A stretch of 64,000 nt of DNA from DT-110 sp030148525 (GTDB lineage Bacteria > Bacteroidota > Bacteroidia > Chitinophagales > Saprospiraceae): assembly GCA_965227445.1 (NCBI GenBank), contig OZ245751.1, positions 496,001 through 560,000 on the forward strand, written 5' to 3'. This document shows positions 35,251 through 44,966 of this stretch, one piece after another; within the stretch, counting starts at the first letter, position 1, and each line of letters opens with the position of its first letter. The translations under genes were made by a program, and so were the position numbers. Under the pieces are notes generated by a model. That model saw nothing but the letters and a program-made list of their open reading frames with translations, did no database searches and had not been told where the DNA came from.

Positions 35251-36375
35251 ATGCGTTTGTCATCTGTACTACTCTTTTTGCTGCTTGTTTCGATCAGTGG
35301 TTTTGCCCAGGAAACTCCAAGAGAACGGGGTGTCCCCTTCGGCGTGATGACTCCGGGGCCTGCCAATGCTATTACCGATGTGGCAGGGGTACTGGTAGGA
35401 CAAGTGACTTTGGAAGCGGGTGATTCGGTCCGTACGGGAGTGACCGCTATTCTTCCGCACGGGGGCAACGTTTTTCAGCAAAAGGTTCCCGCCGCCATTT
35501 ACCTGGGTAATGGTTTTGGCAAATTGGCCGGCTACAGTCAGGTGCGCGAGTTGGGCAACCTGGAAACGCCCATCATCCTGACCAATACCCTGAGTGTGCC
35601 CATGGCTATGCAGGGCGTGTTGGATTACGTATTGGGTCAGCCCGAAAACGGGAGGGTGCGATCCGTCAACGCCGTGGTAGGCGAGACCAATGATGGCAGA
35701 CTTAATGACATACGTGGCCGCCACGTACGGCCCGAACACGTGGTACAGGCGATTGAAGCAGCTTCGGCTGATCGACCTGCGGAAGGAAATGTGGGCGCTG
35801 GTACCGGTACCGTTTGTTTTGGTTTTAAAGGTGGCATAGGAACGGCTTCGCGGAGGTTGCCCGCAGATGCAGGTGGGTATACCGTCGGAGTTTTGGTACA
35901 GACCAACTTCGGAGGCGTTCTTCAGATCAGTGGCGTGCCGATCGGGGAACTATTGGGCCAATACTATTTGCGTCGTCAATTGGAGGGAGGTTCGGATGGT
36001 TCCTGCATGATGGTGGTTGCCACGGATGCGCCCCTGGATGCCCGTAATTTGGAGCGATTGGCTAAGCGAGCCATGCTGGGATTAGCCCGAACCGGTGGTT
36101 TCGCTTCCAATGGTAGTGGCGATTACGTCATCGCTTTCTCCACACACGAAGCAGTTCGTATCGCCTATGGAAGTAGTGGCGAACAAAAGGTAACAATCCT
36201 GAGCAACAACGCTATGTCGCCACTCTTTCTGGCCGCGGTGGAGGCAACCGAGGAGGCTATTATTAATTCCCTTTTTGCTGCCCGGACTATGCAATCAAAT
36301 GGCTATACCATCGAGGCGTTACCCATTGACCGGGTAATGGACCTAATGGATGATTATAACCGGAAAAAAGAGTAA
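35251..36375 (+). CDS. P1-family peptidase (DmpA-like aminopeptidase)
   Basis: A 374-residue exported enzyme (signal peptide ending GFAQ) of the N-terminal nucleophile P1/DmpA family. Seen: GVPFGVMTPGPANAITDV, GNGFGKLAGYSQVRELGNLE, VGAGTGTVCFGFKGGIGTAS and the self-cleavage site GSDGSCMMVVATDAPL, where the Ser after Gly becomes the nucleophile of the beta subunit. Members release N-terminal D- or L-amino acids or beta-aminopeptides. Its stop is two bases from the next ATG, so it is in an operon with the MobA-like transferase. Confidence 0.93.
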   Translation: MRLSSVLLFLLLVSISGFAQETPRERGVPFGVMTPGPANAITDVAGVLVGQVTLEAGDSVRTGVTAILPHGGNVFQQKVPAAIYLGNGFGKLAGYSQVRELGNLETPIILTNTLSVPMAMQGVLDYVLGQPENGRVRSVNAVVGETNDGRLNDIRGRHVRPEHVVQAIEAASADRPAEGNVGAGTGTVCFGFKGGIGTASRRLPADAGGYTVGVLVQTNFGGVLQISGVPIGELLGQYYLRRQLEGGSDGSCMMVVATDAPLDARNLERLAKRAMLGLARTGGFASNGSGDYVIAFSTHEAVRIAYGSSGEQKVTILSNNAMSPLFLAAVEATEEAIINSLFAARTMQSNGYTIEALPIDRVMDLMDDYNRKKE

Positions 36376-36377
36376 TT

Positions 36378-36983
36378 ATGAAAACACCACTACCAGCCAT
36401 AGTATTAGCGGCCGGCCAGGCAAGTCGCATGGGGCGGGCTAAACAGTTGCTGCGGGTAGGGGACAATACGTTGCTGCAACTGGCCGCAGAACGCGCTCGC
36501 ATGGCTACCTGTCTGGCGCCAATCGTCGTTACCGGCGCCAGGCACGAACTGATGGAAACGGACCTGGCCACCCAGGATGTGCACCTGGTTCATAACCCGG
36601 ATTGGGAGTCAGGCATGGGAAGCTCAATTGCTGCCGGGGTGCAGCAACTCCGTTATTGGCATCCCGCAGCTGATGGCTGTTTGATAACCCTGGTTGACCA
36701 ACCCCTGATCACTATTGCTATTCTGGACCGGTTTATTAATGCTTTTCGCAAAAGCCGACCAGCGATTGTAGCGGCCGATTACCAGGAAACACTAGGCGTT
36801 CCGGCGATTTTTTCGCGTACACTCTTCGCGGAGTTGGAGGCCTTACGCACGGGAGGCGGTGCCAAGAAAGTCATAGTGAAGCACCGATCCCAGGTGCTCG
36901 CAATGGCTTGTCCGGAGGCGGGGCTTGATATAGACACTCCGGAGGATTGGGAGCTCTTTCTTCGTAACCAGCGCAACAAATAA
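36378..36983 (+). CDS. MobA-like NTP transferase (MocA / molybdenum-cofactor cytidylyl- or guanylyltransferase type)
   Basis: A 201-residue nucleotidyltransferase with the N-terminal VLAAGQASRMGRAKQLL nucleotide loop, a central TLVDQPL metal motif and a late DIDTPEDW motif. This is the MocA/MobA group, which adds CMP or GMP to molybdopterin; some members act on other sugar or alcohol phosphates. No molybdoenzyme or other cofactor gene lies nearby, so the substrate is open. It follows the P1 peptidase by two bases. Confidence 0.88.
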   Translation: MKTPLPAIVLAAGQASRMGRAKQLLRVGDNTLLQLAAERARMATCLAPIVVTGARHELMETDLATQDVHLVHNPDWESGMGSSIAAGVQQLRYWHPAADGCLITLVDQPLITIAILDRFINAFRKSRPAIVAADYQETLGVPAIFSRTLFAELEALRTGGGAKKVIVKHRSQVLAMACPEAGLDIDTPEDWELFLRNQRNK

Positions 36984-37194
36984 TACTTCACTGCACACCA
37001 CTATCTCCATACTTTCTGTTGGTATCCTGTTTTTTGGCGAAAGCCAGGCTAGAGACCGCCACGCCTGGCAGAGCAAAATCCGGTAGCCAGGATATAGTCC
37101 CGATTGGTTGTTTGTCGATGAAACCAAGTCATAAGCAGGGTAATTCAGTCTGTTCATCCCCGGTTTGGGGGTGTTTATCAAAAAAACCGTAGAA

Positions 37195-37232
37195 ACCATG
37201 GAAACATTTTTCGCAATAATTGTTTCCATGGT
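37195..37232. promoter_or_regulatory. palindromic operator upstream of the TetR gene
   Basis: Perfect 12-bp inverted repeat ACCATGGAAACA / TGTTTCCATGGT with a 14-base spacer. The right arm overlaps the place of the -33 element (TTG at 37220-37222, 20 bases before the -7 element), so binding there would block transcription. Confidence 0.75.
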
Positions 37233-37242
37233 GTACTTCGAA

Positions 37243-37250
37243 TACTTTTG
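37243..37250 (+). promoter_or_regulatory. -7 promoter element (TACTTTTG) of the efflux operon
   Basis: Exact TAnnTTTG match with TTG 20 bases upstream; predicted start near 37254. An unusually clear Shine-Dalgarno site, AGGAGG at 37262-37267, lies nine bases before ATG 37277. Confidence 0.7.
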
Positions 37251-37276
37251 TAGCACCACTTAGGAGGAAAATATAG

Positions 37277-37897
37277 ATGGAGATAAAAGATAAGATCCTG
37301 GAAGGAGCTGAAGGGTTGTTTATGCGCTATGGTATTAAGAGTGTTACCATGGATGATATTGCCCGGGAACTTGGCATCTCGAAAAAGACGCTCTACCAGT
37401 ATGTGGATAATAAAAGCGATCTGATCCAGCAGATTTTTGGTTGCCGGAAGGAGGAAGAGCAGGCCGAGATGGAGGAGATCCACCGTGTTGCCACGGATGC
37501 TATTGACGAAATACTCCGCATTGCCAAAAGCGTGCTGCGACAGTTGCGTGGCATGTCCCAGTCAGCGCTATACGACCTGCAGAAATACTACGGGCGTCAA
37601 TGGAAAGCTTTTGAACAAGAACACCAACAGTATATATATCAGTTATTGAAGCGCAATATTGAGGATGGGATGAAGCAGGGACTATACCGGGAGGATTTGA
37701 ATCCGGATATCGTTTCCAAGCTCTACGTTGGAAAAACATCCCTGGTCGCCGACGAGGAATTATTTCCACTGTCGGACTATAACCTGGAAACGTTATTTCG
37801 TCAATATATGCTTTACCATATCCACGGAATTGCGTCGTTGAAGGGACTGAAGGTTTTGGAAAAACATATGGATCGCAATCTCGAACACATTGACTAA
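37277..37897 (+). CDS. TetR/AcrR-family regulator of the efflux operon
   Basis: A 206-residue regulator. The N-terminal helix-turn-helix reads DKILEGAEGLFMRYGIKSVTMDD ... LGISKKTLYQYVDNKSDL, typical of TetR proteins; the C-terminal ligand domain is a helical bundle (residues 60-200). It heads an operon with TolC-like, adaptor and RND genes (gap of 54 bases to the next gene, no separate promoter seen), and a perfect palindrome lies over its own promoter, so it probably represses itself and the pump and is released by a pump substrate. Confidence 0.94.
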   Translation: MEIKDKILEGAEGLFMRYGIKSVTMDDIARELGISKKTLYQYVDNKSDLIQQIFGCRKEEEQAEMEEIHRVATDAIDEILRIAKSVLRQLRGMSQSALYDLQKYYGRQWKAFEQEHQQYIYQLLKRNIEDGMKQGLYREDLNPDIVSKLYVGKTSLVADEELFPLSDYNLETLFRQYMLYHIHGIASLKGLKVLEKHMDRNLEHID

Positions 37898-37951
37898 CAG
37901 AACTTCTGATTTATACGGAACCCGATTGATTCAACTATATATCAAATCTAC

Positions 37952-39307
37952 ATGACCAAAAGATTAGTATGGATTGTACTGCTGCAAACGGCAGTGTCGG
38001 CCGGACTATGGTCGCAATCCGAAAACCCCGACGCCCCGGCTGTCCTGACGATCGACGAGGCGGTTGAATACGCCTGGGGGCATACGACCGCCATTAAAAA
38101 TGCGGGCATCAACATTGCTGATGCCGAGCAACAGATCATAGAGCGGCGGGCAACCGGTTTGCCGAGCCTAAGTGGGTCGGCCAGTTACAACCGCTACCTG
38201 GAAATTCCGGTCCAGGTACTGCCCGAACAATTTGTGCAATTAATTCAGGCTTTGAATCCGGGGGAAGAAGTAAGCCCGGAAGCATCCTTCCTGCTGAAGA
38301 ATAACTTCACGGCAGGCCTTGCGCTGGATGCAATGATCTTCGATGGATCCTATTTCACGGCCCTGAAAGCCGCCAAAGCCTATCGAAAATACGTCCAGGA
38401 AGAAATGCTCGTCGAAAAGCGAGCGGTACGCAACCAGGTGATCGATGCCTACTTGCCGGTTCTGCTGGTTGATGAAAACCTGGAAATCCTGGATCGCAAC
38501 ATTGAGAATCTGGAAAAACTGCTGTTTGAAACCAGGGAACTGTACGAGGCGGGTTTCGCTGAGCAACTCGATATTGATCGGCTGGAGTTATCACTGTCCA
38601 ACCTGGAAATCGAACAGGAGAATCTGGAGCAGCAACGCACCTCCGCCATGAATGTGCTCAAGTTTGTCCTCAATTATCCGATGGACCGGGAATTAGTGCT
38701 TACCGAAGACCTGGAGAATTATGCCGAAACGGTATCAGGGGACGCGCTTAGTGGTCCGGTAAATCTGGATAGGCGTCCGGAGATCGGCCTGGCAAACGCC
38801 GGTATTGAGCTGCAGGATCTGAATGTAGAGGTGAATAAGCAGGCCTTTTTGCCTACTCTGCGAGGGTCGGTGGTTTACCAGCAACAGTATCAGGGCGACA
38901 ATTTCAGCGATGGATTCTGGGCACCTACTTCTTTTGTCGGGTTGAACCTGAACGTACCTATTTTCGATGGCTTTGGAAAAAAAGCTACCGTGCAACGCGC
39001 TCGCCTGGAACGCGAAAAGGTGATCAACCAACGTCAGGATCTTCAACGGTCTATTCGCATGGAAGTGCACAATGCCCGCATCGAGTACCTAAATGCACGA
39101 CGTACTCTGGATGGACAGTCCAAGAACCTGGATCTGGCGCGCAGAATTTACGAAACCACACAAATTAAATACCGGGAAGGGGTGGGCTCCAGTCTGGAAG
39201 TAAATCAGGCTGAACAGAGCTTGTATCAGACTCAGAGTAACTACCTGCAATCCCTTTACAATCTGGTGACGGCACGCTTTGCGTTGAACCGGGCACTGGG
39301 TAATTAA
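37952..39307 (+). CDS. TolC-family outer-membrane efflux protein
   Basis: A 451-residue outer-membrane channel subunit. After a signal peptide (ending SAGLWSQ) the protein has the doubled helical layout of OEP/TolC: VLTIDEAVEYAWGH ... at the start of each half, long coiled-coil helices (ENLEKLLFETRELYEAGFAEQ; NQAEQSLYQTQSNYLQSLY) and beta-strand segments around FSDGFWAPTSFVGLNL. It forms the outer-membrane exit of the tripartite pump encoded by the next two genes, six bases downstream. Confidence 0.95.
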   Translation: MTKRLVWIVLLQTAVSAGLWSQSENPDAPAVLTIDEAVEYAWGHTTAIKNAGINIADAEQQIIERRATGLPSLSGSASYNRYLEIPVQVLPEQFVQLIQALNPGEEVSPEASFLLKNNFTAGLALDAMIFDGSYFTALKAAKAYRKYVQEEMLVEKRAVRNQVIDAYLPVLLVDENLEILDRNIENLEKLLFETRELYEAGFAEQLDIDRLELSLSNLEIEQENLEQQRTSAMNVLKFVLNYPMDRELVLTEDLENYAETVSGDALSGPVNLDRRPEIGLANAGIELQDLNVEVNKQAFLPTLRGSVVYQQQYQGDNFSDGFWAPTSFVGLNLNVPIFDGFGKKATVQRARLEREKVINQRQDLQRSIRMEVHNARIEYLNARRTLDGQSKNLDLARRIYETTQIKYREGVGSSLEVNQAEQSLYQTQSNYLQSLYNLVTARFALNRALGN

Positions 39308-39313
39308 ATCACC

Positions 39314-40519
39314 ATGAAAAAGCCAATGACTGTTATGAAAAATAACCTAGCCGCACTGGTCATAGGTGCCATCCTTTTTTCTGCCTGCCAACCCCAGCCC
39401 GCTGAAACGGATGTTATGCCCGAAGATTTGGAAGGAAAGCGGGCCATGCTCCAGGAGAAGAAGAAAGAACTCCAGGAACTCACCGCGACGATTAATGAAT
39501 TGGAGGAAGGCATTGCCGAACTCGACCCGAACTCAACCCTGAACCAAGGGCCAGTGGTAAGGGTTGCTCCTCTGGTACGTCAGAACTTTTCCAGGTATGT
39601 GGAAGTTCAGGGACAGGTAGAAGCCGATGATCGGGTAGCTGCCACTGCTGAAGTAGCCGGACGATTGGTGTCGGTGACGGTCGAAGAAGGGGATCGGGTC
39701 AAAAAGGGACAACTGCTGGCTACCCTGGACCTGGAACAGATCAATAAACAAATGGCCGAGATACAGATATCCCTGGACCTGGCTCGCGATGTCTACAACC
39801 GACAATCCCGGTTGTGGGAACAAAACATTGGGTCAGAGATCCAGTATCTGGAGGCTAAAAACAATGTGGAACGATTGGAGAAGAGCCTGGAAACGCTGGA
39901 ATTCCAATTGACCAAGAGTAAAGTTTATGCTCCCATTAGCGGTGTGGTGGATGTAGTCAACCTTAAAGGGGGTGAATTGGCTTCTCCGGGGGCCCCCATC
40001 GTAACCATTCTGAATACGGGACGTCTGCAGGTAGCCGCCGATCTTCCGGAAAACTACCTGCAAAATATTGGTTATGGGGATCAGGTAAAGATTGAATACC
40101 CCGCATTGAATATCGAACAAACCGGCCGGGTCAGTTTGATCGGTAGTACCATCGATGCCAGCAACCGGACCTTTAAGGTCGAGGTCAATGTACCTAATAC
40201 CCGGGGCATGCTGAAGCCTAACCTACTGGCAATAATGTTGGTGAAAGACTACGAGGAAGAAGATGTAGTAGTCGTTCCCCTCAATCTGGTACAACAGGAG
40301 GTTGGCGGTAAAAACTTCGTAATGGTGGTTGAGCAGCAGGATGGCGAGACCTTTGCTCGCAAGAGGTACGTTACCACGGGCGAAAGTTACGATGGTACTA
40401 TTATCGTGGAATCCGGATTGTCGGGAACCGAAACCATCATCACAGAAGGGGCTCGCGGATTAGCTGACGGCGATCCGATCCGCATTCGTGAAATTAAACA
40501 AGAAGCAGCTAATGGCTAA
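39314..40519 (+). CDS. RND efflux periplasmic adaptor (membrane fusion) lipoprotein
   Basis: A 401-residue lipoprotein (lipobox FSACQ, cysteine near residue 24) with a short coiled coil at 38-70, a biotinyl-lipoyl-like domain (VTVEEGDRVKKGQLLATLD and KVYAPISGVVDVVNLKGGELAS), an alpha hairpin between its two halves, a beta-barrel domain and a membrane-proximal domain. It links the RND pump to the TolC-like protein. The end overlaps the next gene by eight bases (ATGGCTAA), indicating translational coupling. Confidence 0.94.
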   Translation: MKKPMTVMKNNLAALVIGAILFSACQPQPAETDVMPEDLEGKRAMLQEKKKELQELTATINELEEGIAELDPNSTLNQGPVVRVAPLVRQNFSRYVEVQGQVEADDRVAATAEVAGRLVSVTVEEGDRVKKGQLLATLDLEQINKQMAEIQISLDLARDVYNRQSRLWEQNIGSEIQYLEAKNNVERLEKSLETLEFQLTKSKVYAPISGVVDVVNLKGGELASPGAPIVTILNTGRLQVAADLPENYLQNIGYGDQVKIEYPALNIEQTGRVSLIGSTIDASNRTFKVEVNVPNTRGMLKPNLLAIMLVKDYEEEDVVVVPLNLVQQEVGGKNFVMVVEQQDGETFARKRYVTTGESYDGTIIVESGLSGTETIITEGARGLADGDPIRIREIKQEAANG

Positions 40520-43500
40520 TACAGATAATGCACAGGGTACGCGGGAGTTTAAGTTGTCCTCCTTCGCGGTAGACAATGCAACCAGCATTTTTTTGGTCGC
40601 ATTTATGATCCTGCTTTTCGGGGTCGTGTCGTACCGCAATATGCCCAAAGAACAATTTCCGGAGGTCGATTGGCCAACCGTTTACATCAACACGCCTTAC
40701 TTTGGTAATTCAGCCGAGGATATTGAGAACCTGGTCACCCGTCCGATCGAAAAGGAATTACAATCCATTTCCGGTATTAAGGATATCAAATCGACTTCCA
40801 TTCAGGATTATTCAGTTATCACCGCTGAATTCGAGTCCGATATAGATATTGACGATGCCGTCCGTAAGGTGAAGGATGCCGTGGATAAAGCAAAAAGCGA
40901 ACTCCCGACGGATTTAGATACCGAACCAACCGTTCTCGACATCAATTTGTCGGAGATTCCCATTGTGACGGTGAACGTAGCGGGGGAATACACCAATGAT
41001 GAGTTGTTGAGTTACGCTGAATTCCTTGAGGATCGCATTGAAGAGCTGGAGGAGATTTCGGATGTAGAATTGAAAGGAGATCGGGAGCGGGAAGTTAAAG
41101 TGGATGTAGACCTGCCTAAGATGGAGGCCGTTCAGGTTAGTTTTCAGGATATCGAAAACGCTATCTCTTCCGAGAATGTAACCATGTCGGGGGGGGAGTT
41201 GCTGAATAACGATTTCCGCCGGGCAGTTCGTGTAACCGGGGAGTTTGAGAATGTGGAGCAGATTGAGAATCTGATTATCAAATCAGAGGACCAACGCCCT
41301 ATCTTCTTAAAGGAGATTGCTGATGTTACTTACGGTTATGCGGACCGAACGAGTATTGCCCGTGCCGACGGTTTGCCGGTTATTTCGCTCGATGTGATTA
41401 AGCGGAGCGGTGAAAACCTGTTGAACGCTTCGGATAAGATCAAAGAGATCATTGAGGAAGCCCGAGAGGAATTGCCATCTGATTTGAGTATTACCCTTTT
41501 CAACGATCAGTCGATCAATACTCGTAATCAGGTAAATAACCTGGAGAACAGCATCATTTCCGGGATTATCCTGGTGACCTTGATCCTGCTGTTTTTCCTC
41601 GGGTTGCGTAACGCCTCCTTCGTAGGGGTGGCCATTCCGCTATCGATGCTGATGGGAATACTATTCTTATCTATGACCGGTGTGACCATGAACATTATGG
41701 TGCTTTTTGCACTGATCCTGGCCTTGGGGATGCTGGTGGATAATGCCATTGTGGTGGTTGAAAATATCTACCGCTATATGCAGAATGGCTACAAACCAGC
41801 GCAGGCTGCCAAATACGGGGCGGGCGAAGTGGCGATGCCCATCATTGCCTCCACGGCCACCACGCTGGCTGCTTTCCTGCCATTGGCGTTTTGGCCGGGT
41901 ATCCTGGGCAGCTTCCTGCTGTACCTGCCGGTTACGTTGATCATCGTACTGACATCATCCCTGTTTGTGGCACTGGTCATTAACCCGGTGTTCGCAGCTA
42001 CTTTTATGAAGGTGGATGAGCGGGCGGATGACCGGGCTGTACGTCGTCGCAAGACCCGTAATATTTTGATCGGTGCGGCCATCGTCTTGCTGGTTGCTAT
42101 TGGTGGCCACCTGGCGGGAGTACCGGCAATACGCAATCTGATGGGAGCAACTTTCCTGATCATTTTGCTGAATTACTTCGTCTTACGACCGGCTTCATTT
42201 GGTTTTCAAAACCGGGTTCTCCCCGTATTGGAGAAAGCCTATGATCGGTTTATTGCCAGTGCTCTGCGGGTGCCCATGCTCGTCTTTGGTGGTACTTTTT
42301 TACTGCTTTTTGCCGCTATCGGCGTCCTGGCCTGGCGTGCACCAAAGGTGGAGTTCTTTACATCCTCCGATCCGGTGTACGTCAATGCCTTTATCGAATT
42401 ACCACTGGGCTCGGATATTGAAGCCACTAATAAAGTATCCCGACAATTAGAGGAGCGCATCAGCAAGGTGATCGAACCATACGAAGGTGTGGTGGAGGCT
42501 GTGCTGTTGCAAATTGGTGAAAATACATCGGACCCTAACGGTCCTCCGGAACCGGGTTCTTCCCCGCACAAGGCCCGCCTGACAGTTTCCTTTGTGCCTT
42601 ATGAGGAACGGGGTGGCGTATCCACTTACGATATTATGGAAGATATTCGCCAGGCTTCCCGGGGTATTCCGGGGGTGCAGGTGGTGGTAGATAAGAATGC
42701 GGATGGCCCGGCTACGGGTAAACCCATCAACCTGGAGATTCAGGGCGAGAACATTGATTCACTGGCCATTTTATCCGACCGGGTGATCAATTTCATCAAC
42801 CGGCAGTCTATTCCGGGTATTGAGGAACTCAAAGCCGATGTCCAGATTGGCAAACCGGAGTTGATCATTAATATCAATCGGGATGCAGCCCGTCGCTATG
42901 AGATCTCCACCTTCGACATTGCCAACACTATCCGCACCGCTGTTTTCGGACGGGAGGTTAGTAAGTTTAAGGACGGGGAAGATGACTATCCCATTATGGT
43001 TCGCCTGGATGAGGAATACCGCAACAATATTGAGCAACTACTCAATAAAAAGGTCACGTTTCGATCGGCTGCTTCCGGACAGATCGTGCAGGTACCCATT
43101 TCGTCGGTGGCCGATATTGAATACACGTCTACCTATAGCGCTATTAAGCGGAAAGACCTGGACCGGGTGGTTACCATCTATTCCAATGTGGTGGAGGGGT
43201 ACAATGCCAACGAGATCGTCTCCGAACTGGATGAGCTGATGGCCGGGTACGATTTACCGGAAGGATTCACCTATGAATTTACGGGAGAACAACAGCAACA
43301 GGCGGAAGACCTGAGCTTCCTTTCCCTGGCCTTTTCGATTGCCCTTTTTGCCATTTTCATCATCATTGTAGCTCAGTTTAACTCCATCTCTTCGCCCTTT
43401 ATCATCATTTTGTCGGTCCTCTTTAGTACGATCGGGGTATTTTTAGGATACGCATTCTCCGGAATGAACATCTCCGTAATTTTTACCGGTTTGGGTATTA

Positions 43501-43979
43501 TCTCCCTGGCTGGTATTGTGGTAAATAATGCGATCGTTTTGATCGATTACACCAATATCCTGATCAATAATAAAATGGAGCAACTTGGAGTCTCGAGTAT
43601 CTATGAGTTGGACGTTGAGACGGTGAAGGAAGCCATTGAGCTTGGCGGGGCAACCCGTCTTCGTCCGGTACTGCTCACGGCTATAACCACGGTTTTGGGG
43701 TTGATCCCCCTGGCACTGGGTATCAACATCAACTTTTTCACCCTGATTACCGAAGGCGACCCCAATTATTTTGTGGGTGGTGATAACACAGCCTTCTGGG
43801 GTCCGTTGGCCTGGGCGGTAATCTACGGATTGGTTTTTGCTACCTTCCTGACACTTGTGGTAGTACCTTCCATGTTTTTCCTGAGTTATAAACTTAATCG
43901 TTGGCTACGGGGACTGGTTAATAAGGAAAATACCGAGTCGAGTTCCGGTCAAACCGGACCGGCTATTTCATCTACCTAG
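40512..43979 (+). CDS. RND-family efflux pump, AcrB/HAE1-like
   Basis: A 1155-residue inner-membrane pump with the duplicated RND layout: a membrane helix near residue 25, a large periplasmic loop with PN/PC/DN/DC subdomains, six helices, and the same again. In helix 4 the proton relay reads GMLVDNAIVVVENIY (Asp-Asn rather than the Asp-Asp of AcrB), a common variant in this phylum; IVVNNAIVLIDYTN is the matching segment of the second half. The protein drives export of drugs, dyes or lipids by proton flow. ATG 40512 overlaps the adaptor stop; the longer frame from GTG 40488 is unlikely. Confidence 0.95.
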   Translation: MANTDNAQGTREFKLSSFAVDNATSIFLVAFMILLFGVVSYRNMPKEQFPEVDWPTVYINTPYFGNSAEDIENLVTRPIEKELQSISGIKDIKSTSIQDYSVITAEFESDIDIDDAVRKVKDAVDKAKSELPTDLDTEPTVLDINLSEIPIVTVNVAGEYTNDELLSYAEFLEDRIEELEEISDVELKGDREREVKVDVDLPKMEAVQVSFQDIENAISSENVTMSGGELLNNDFRRAVRVTGEFENVEQIENLIIKSEDQRPIFLKEIADVTYGYADRTSIARADGLPVISLDVIKRSGENLLNASDKIKEIIEEAREELPSDLSITLFNDQSINTRNQVNNLENSIISGIILVTLILLFFLGLRNASFVGVAIPLSMLMGILFLSMTGVTMNIMVLFALILALGMLVDNAIVVVENIYRYMQNGYKPAQAAKYGAGEVAMPIIASTATTLAAFLPLAFWPGILGSFLLYLPVTLIIVLTSSLFVALVINPVFAATFMKVDERADDRAVRRRKTRNILIGAAIVLLVAIGGHLAGVPAIRNLMGATFLIILLNYFVLRPASFGFQNRVLPVLEKAYDRFIASALRVPMLVFGGTFLLLFAAIGVLAWRAPKVEFFTSSDPVYVNAFIELPLGSDIEATNKVSRQLEERISKVIEPYEGVVEAVLLQIGENTSDPNGPPEPGSSPHKARLTVSFVPYEERGGVSTYDIMEDIRQASRGIPGVQVVVDKNADGPATGKPINLEIQGENIDSLAILSDRVINFINRQSIPGIEELKADVQIGKPELIININRDAARRYEISTFDIANTIRTAVFGREVSKFKDGEDDYPIMVRLDEEYRNNIEQLLNKKVTFRSAASGQIVQVPISSVADIEYTSTYSAIKRKDLDRVVTIYSNVVEGYNANEIVSELDELMAGYDLPEGFTYEFTGEQQQQAEDLSFLSLAFSIALFAIFIIIVAQFNSISSPFIIILSVLFSTIGVFLGYAFSGMNISVIFTGLGIISLAGIVVNNAIVLIDYTNILINNKMEQLGVSSIYELDVETVKEAIELGGATRLRPVLLTAITTVLGLIPLALGININFFTLITEGDPNYFVGGDNTAFWGPLAWAVIYGLVFATFLTLVVVPSMFFLSYKLNRWLRGLVNKENTESSSGQTGPAISST

Positions 43980-44096
43980 ACTTTTAATCCGGAGGGGGTA
44001 GCATCTTTGGTAGATATTTTGTTATTTTGCATTGCCCCTTGGGCCCACAGTATCGACAAAAGATCGTTTGTTCATAGTTTTTGTTTTTATCTTTCG

Positions 44097-44122
44097 CCCT
44101 CGGTCTTCCGAGGGTTTTTTTT
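44097..44122 (+). terminator. intrinsic terminator after the efflux operon
   Basis: Perfect stem CCCTCGG / CCGAGGG, loop TCTT, then eight T. It lies between the pump gene and pdxH. Confidence 0.92.
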
Positions 44123-44261
44123 GTCTATACCCAATGGTTCTTCGGAAGGTTTTCGGAAAACTACTCTCCGGAAAGGCAGGTCAGGTATTTGCGGGATCAC
44201 GCTGACCGCTTGATCAAATCCCTTTATTCATTATATGTTCCTAAAAGCCAAAACAAACGAT

Positions 44262-44906
44262 ATGGATATCCAACAAATGCGTCAGGAGTATTCGGCGGAG
44301 CCGTTTGATATTGAGGATGTGGCAGAAGATCCCATCGAACAATTCGGCAGGTGGTTTAAGGAGGCTACGGATGCTGAATTGGCGGAACCCAATGCCATGG
44401 TACTGGCCACAGTAGGAGAGCAGGGTAAACCAGCTGCCCGTGTCCTTCTGCTCAAAGGATTTGATAAAGATGGTTTTGTGTTTTTTACCAATTATAACTC
44501 CCGTAAGGGCAAAGAGCTAACGCATACTCCTTGCGCAGCAATGGTTTTCAATTGGTTGGAATTGCAACGTCAGGTGCGAATTGAGGGTAATGTGGTGAAA
44601 ATCAGTCCGGACGATTCCACCCGGTATTTCCAAAGTCGCCCCAAGGGCAGCCAGATTGGAGCCTGGGCTTCTCCACAGAGTGAAGTTATCGACAATCGGT
44701 CTATGCTGGAGGATTCGGTGGAGCAGCTAGAGCAGCAATACCAGAACGAGGAGGTACTACCGCGACCGGAACATTGGGGTGGCTACCTTATCAAGCCCAA
44801 CCTGGTTGAATTTTGGCAGGGCCGGGCCAGTCGACTCCACGATCGACTGCAGTACACCCGGAAGGATGGCAACAGTGCCTGGTCGATAGAGCGTCTGGCT
44901 CCGTAA
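44262..44906 (+). CDS. pdxH: pyridoxamine/pyridoxine 5'-phosphate oxidase
   Basis: A 214-residue FMN enzyme that makes pyridoxal 5'-phosphate in the last step of vitamin B6 synthesis or salvage. Family features: MRQEYSAEPFDIEDV at the N-terminus, PIEQFGRWF, the FMN-binding AARVLLLKGFDKDGFVFFTNYNSRKG, ARGS-like SRPKGSQIGAWAS with the conserved Gln, and the C-terminal WGGYLIKPNLVEFWQGR ... HDR. ATG 44262 aligns with known starts; ATG 44235 would add nine residues. A strong terminator follows at once. Confidence 0.95.
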   Translation: MDIQQMRQEYSAEPFDIEDVAEDPIEQFGRWFKEATDAELAEPNAMVLATVGEQGKPAARVLLLKGFDKDGFVFFTNYNSRKGKELTHTPCAAMVFNWLELQRQVRIEGNVVKISPDDSTRYFQSRPKGSQIGAWASPQSEVIDNRSMLEDSVEQLEQQYQNEEVLPRPEHWGGYLIKPNLVEFWQGRASRLHDRLQYTRKDGNSAWSIERLAP

Positions 44907-44939
44907 AAAACGCCCCGCCAGATTCTGGCGGGGCGTTTT
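44907..44939. terminator. bidirectional intrinsic terminator
   Basis: Near-perfect stem AAAACGCCCCGCCAGA / TCTGGCGGGGCGTTTT between the convergent pdxH and bacilliredoxin genes, with A/T tracts on both sides. Confidence 0.92.
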
Positions 44940-44966
44940 GTGTTTAGCCTGGTATAATTGATCGAT

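Noticed and set aside
44007..44213. 68-codon frame between the pump gene and pdxH
   Set aside because: It runs across a perfect intrinsic terminator and resembles nothing.
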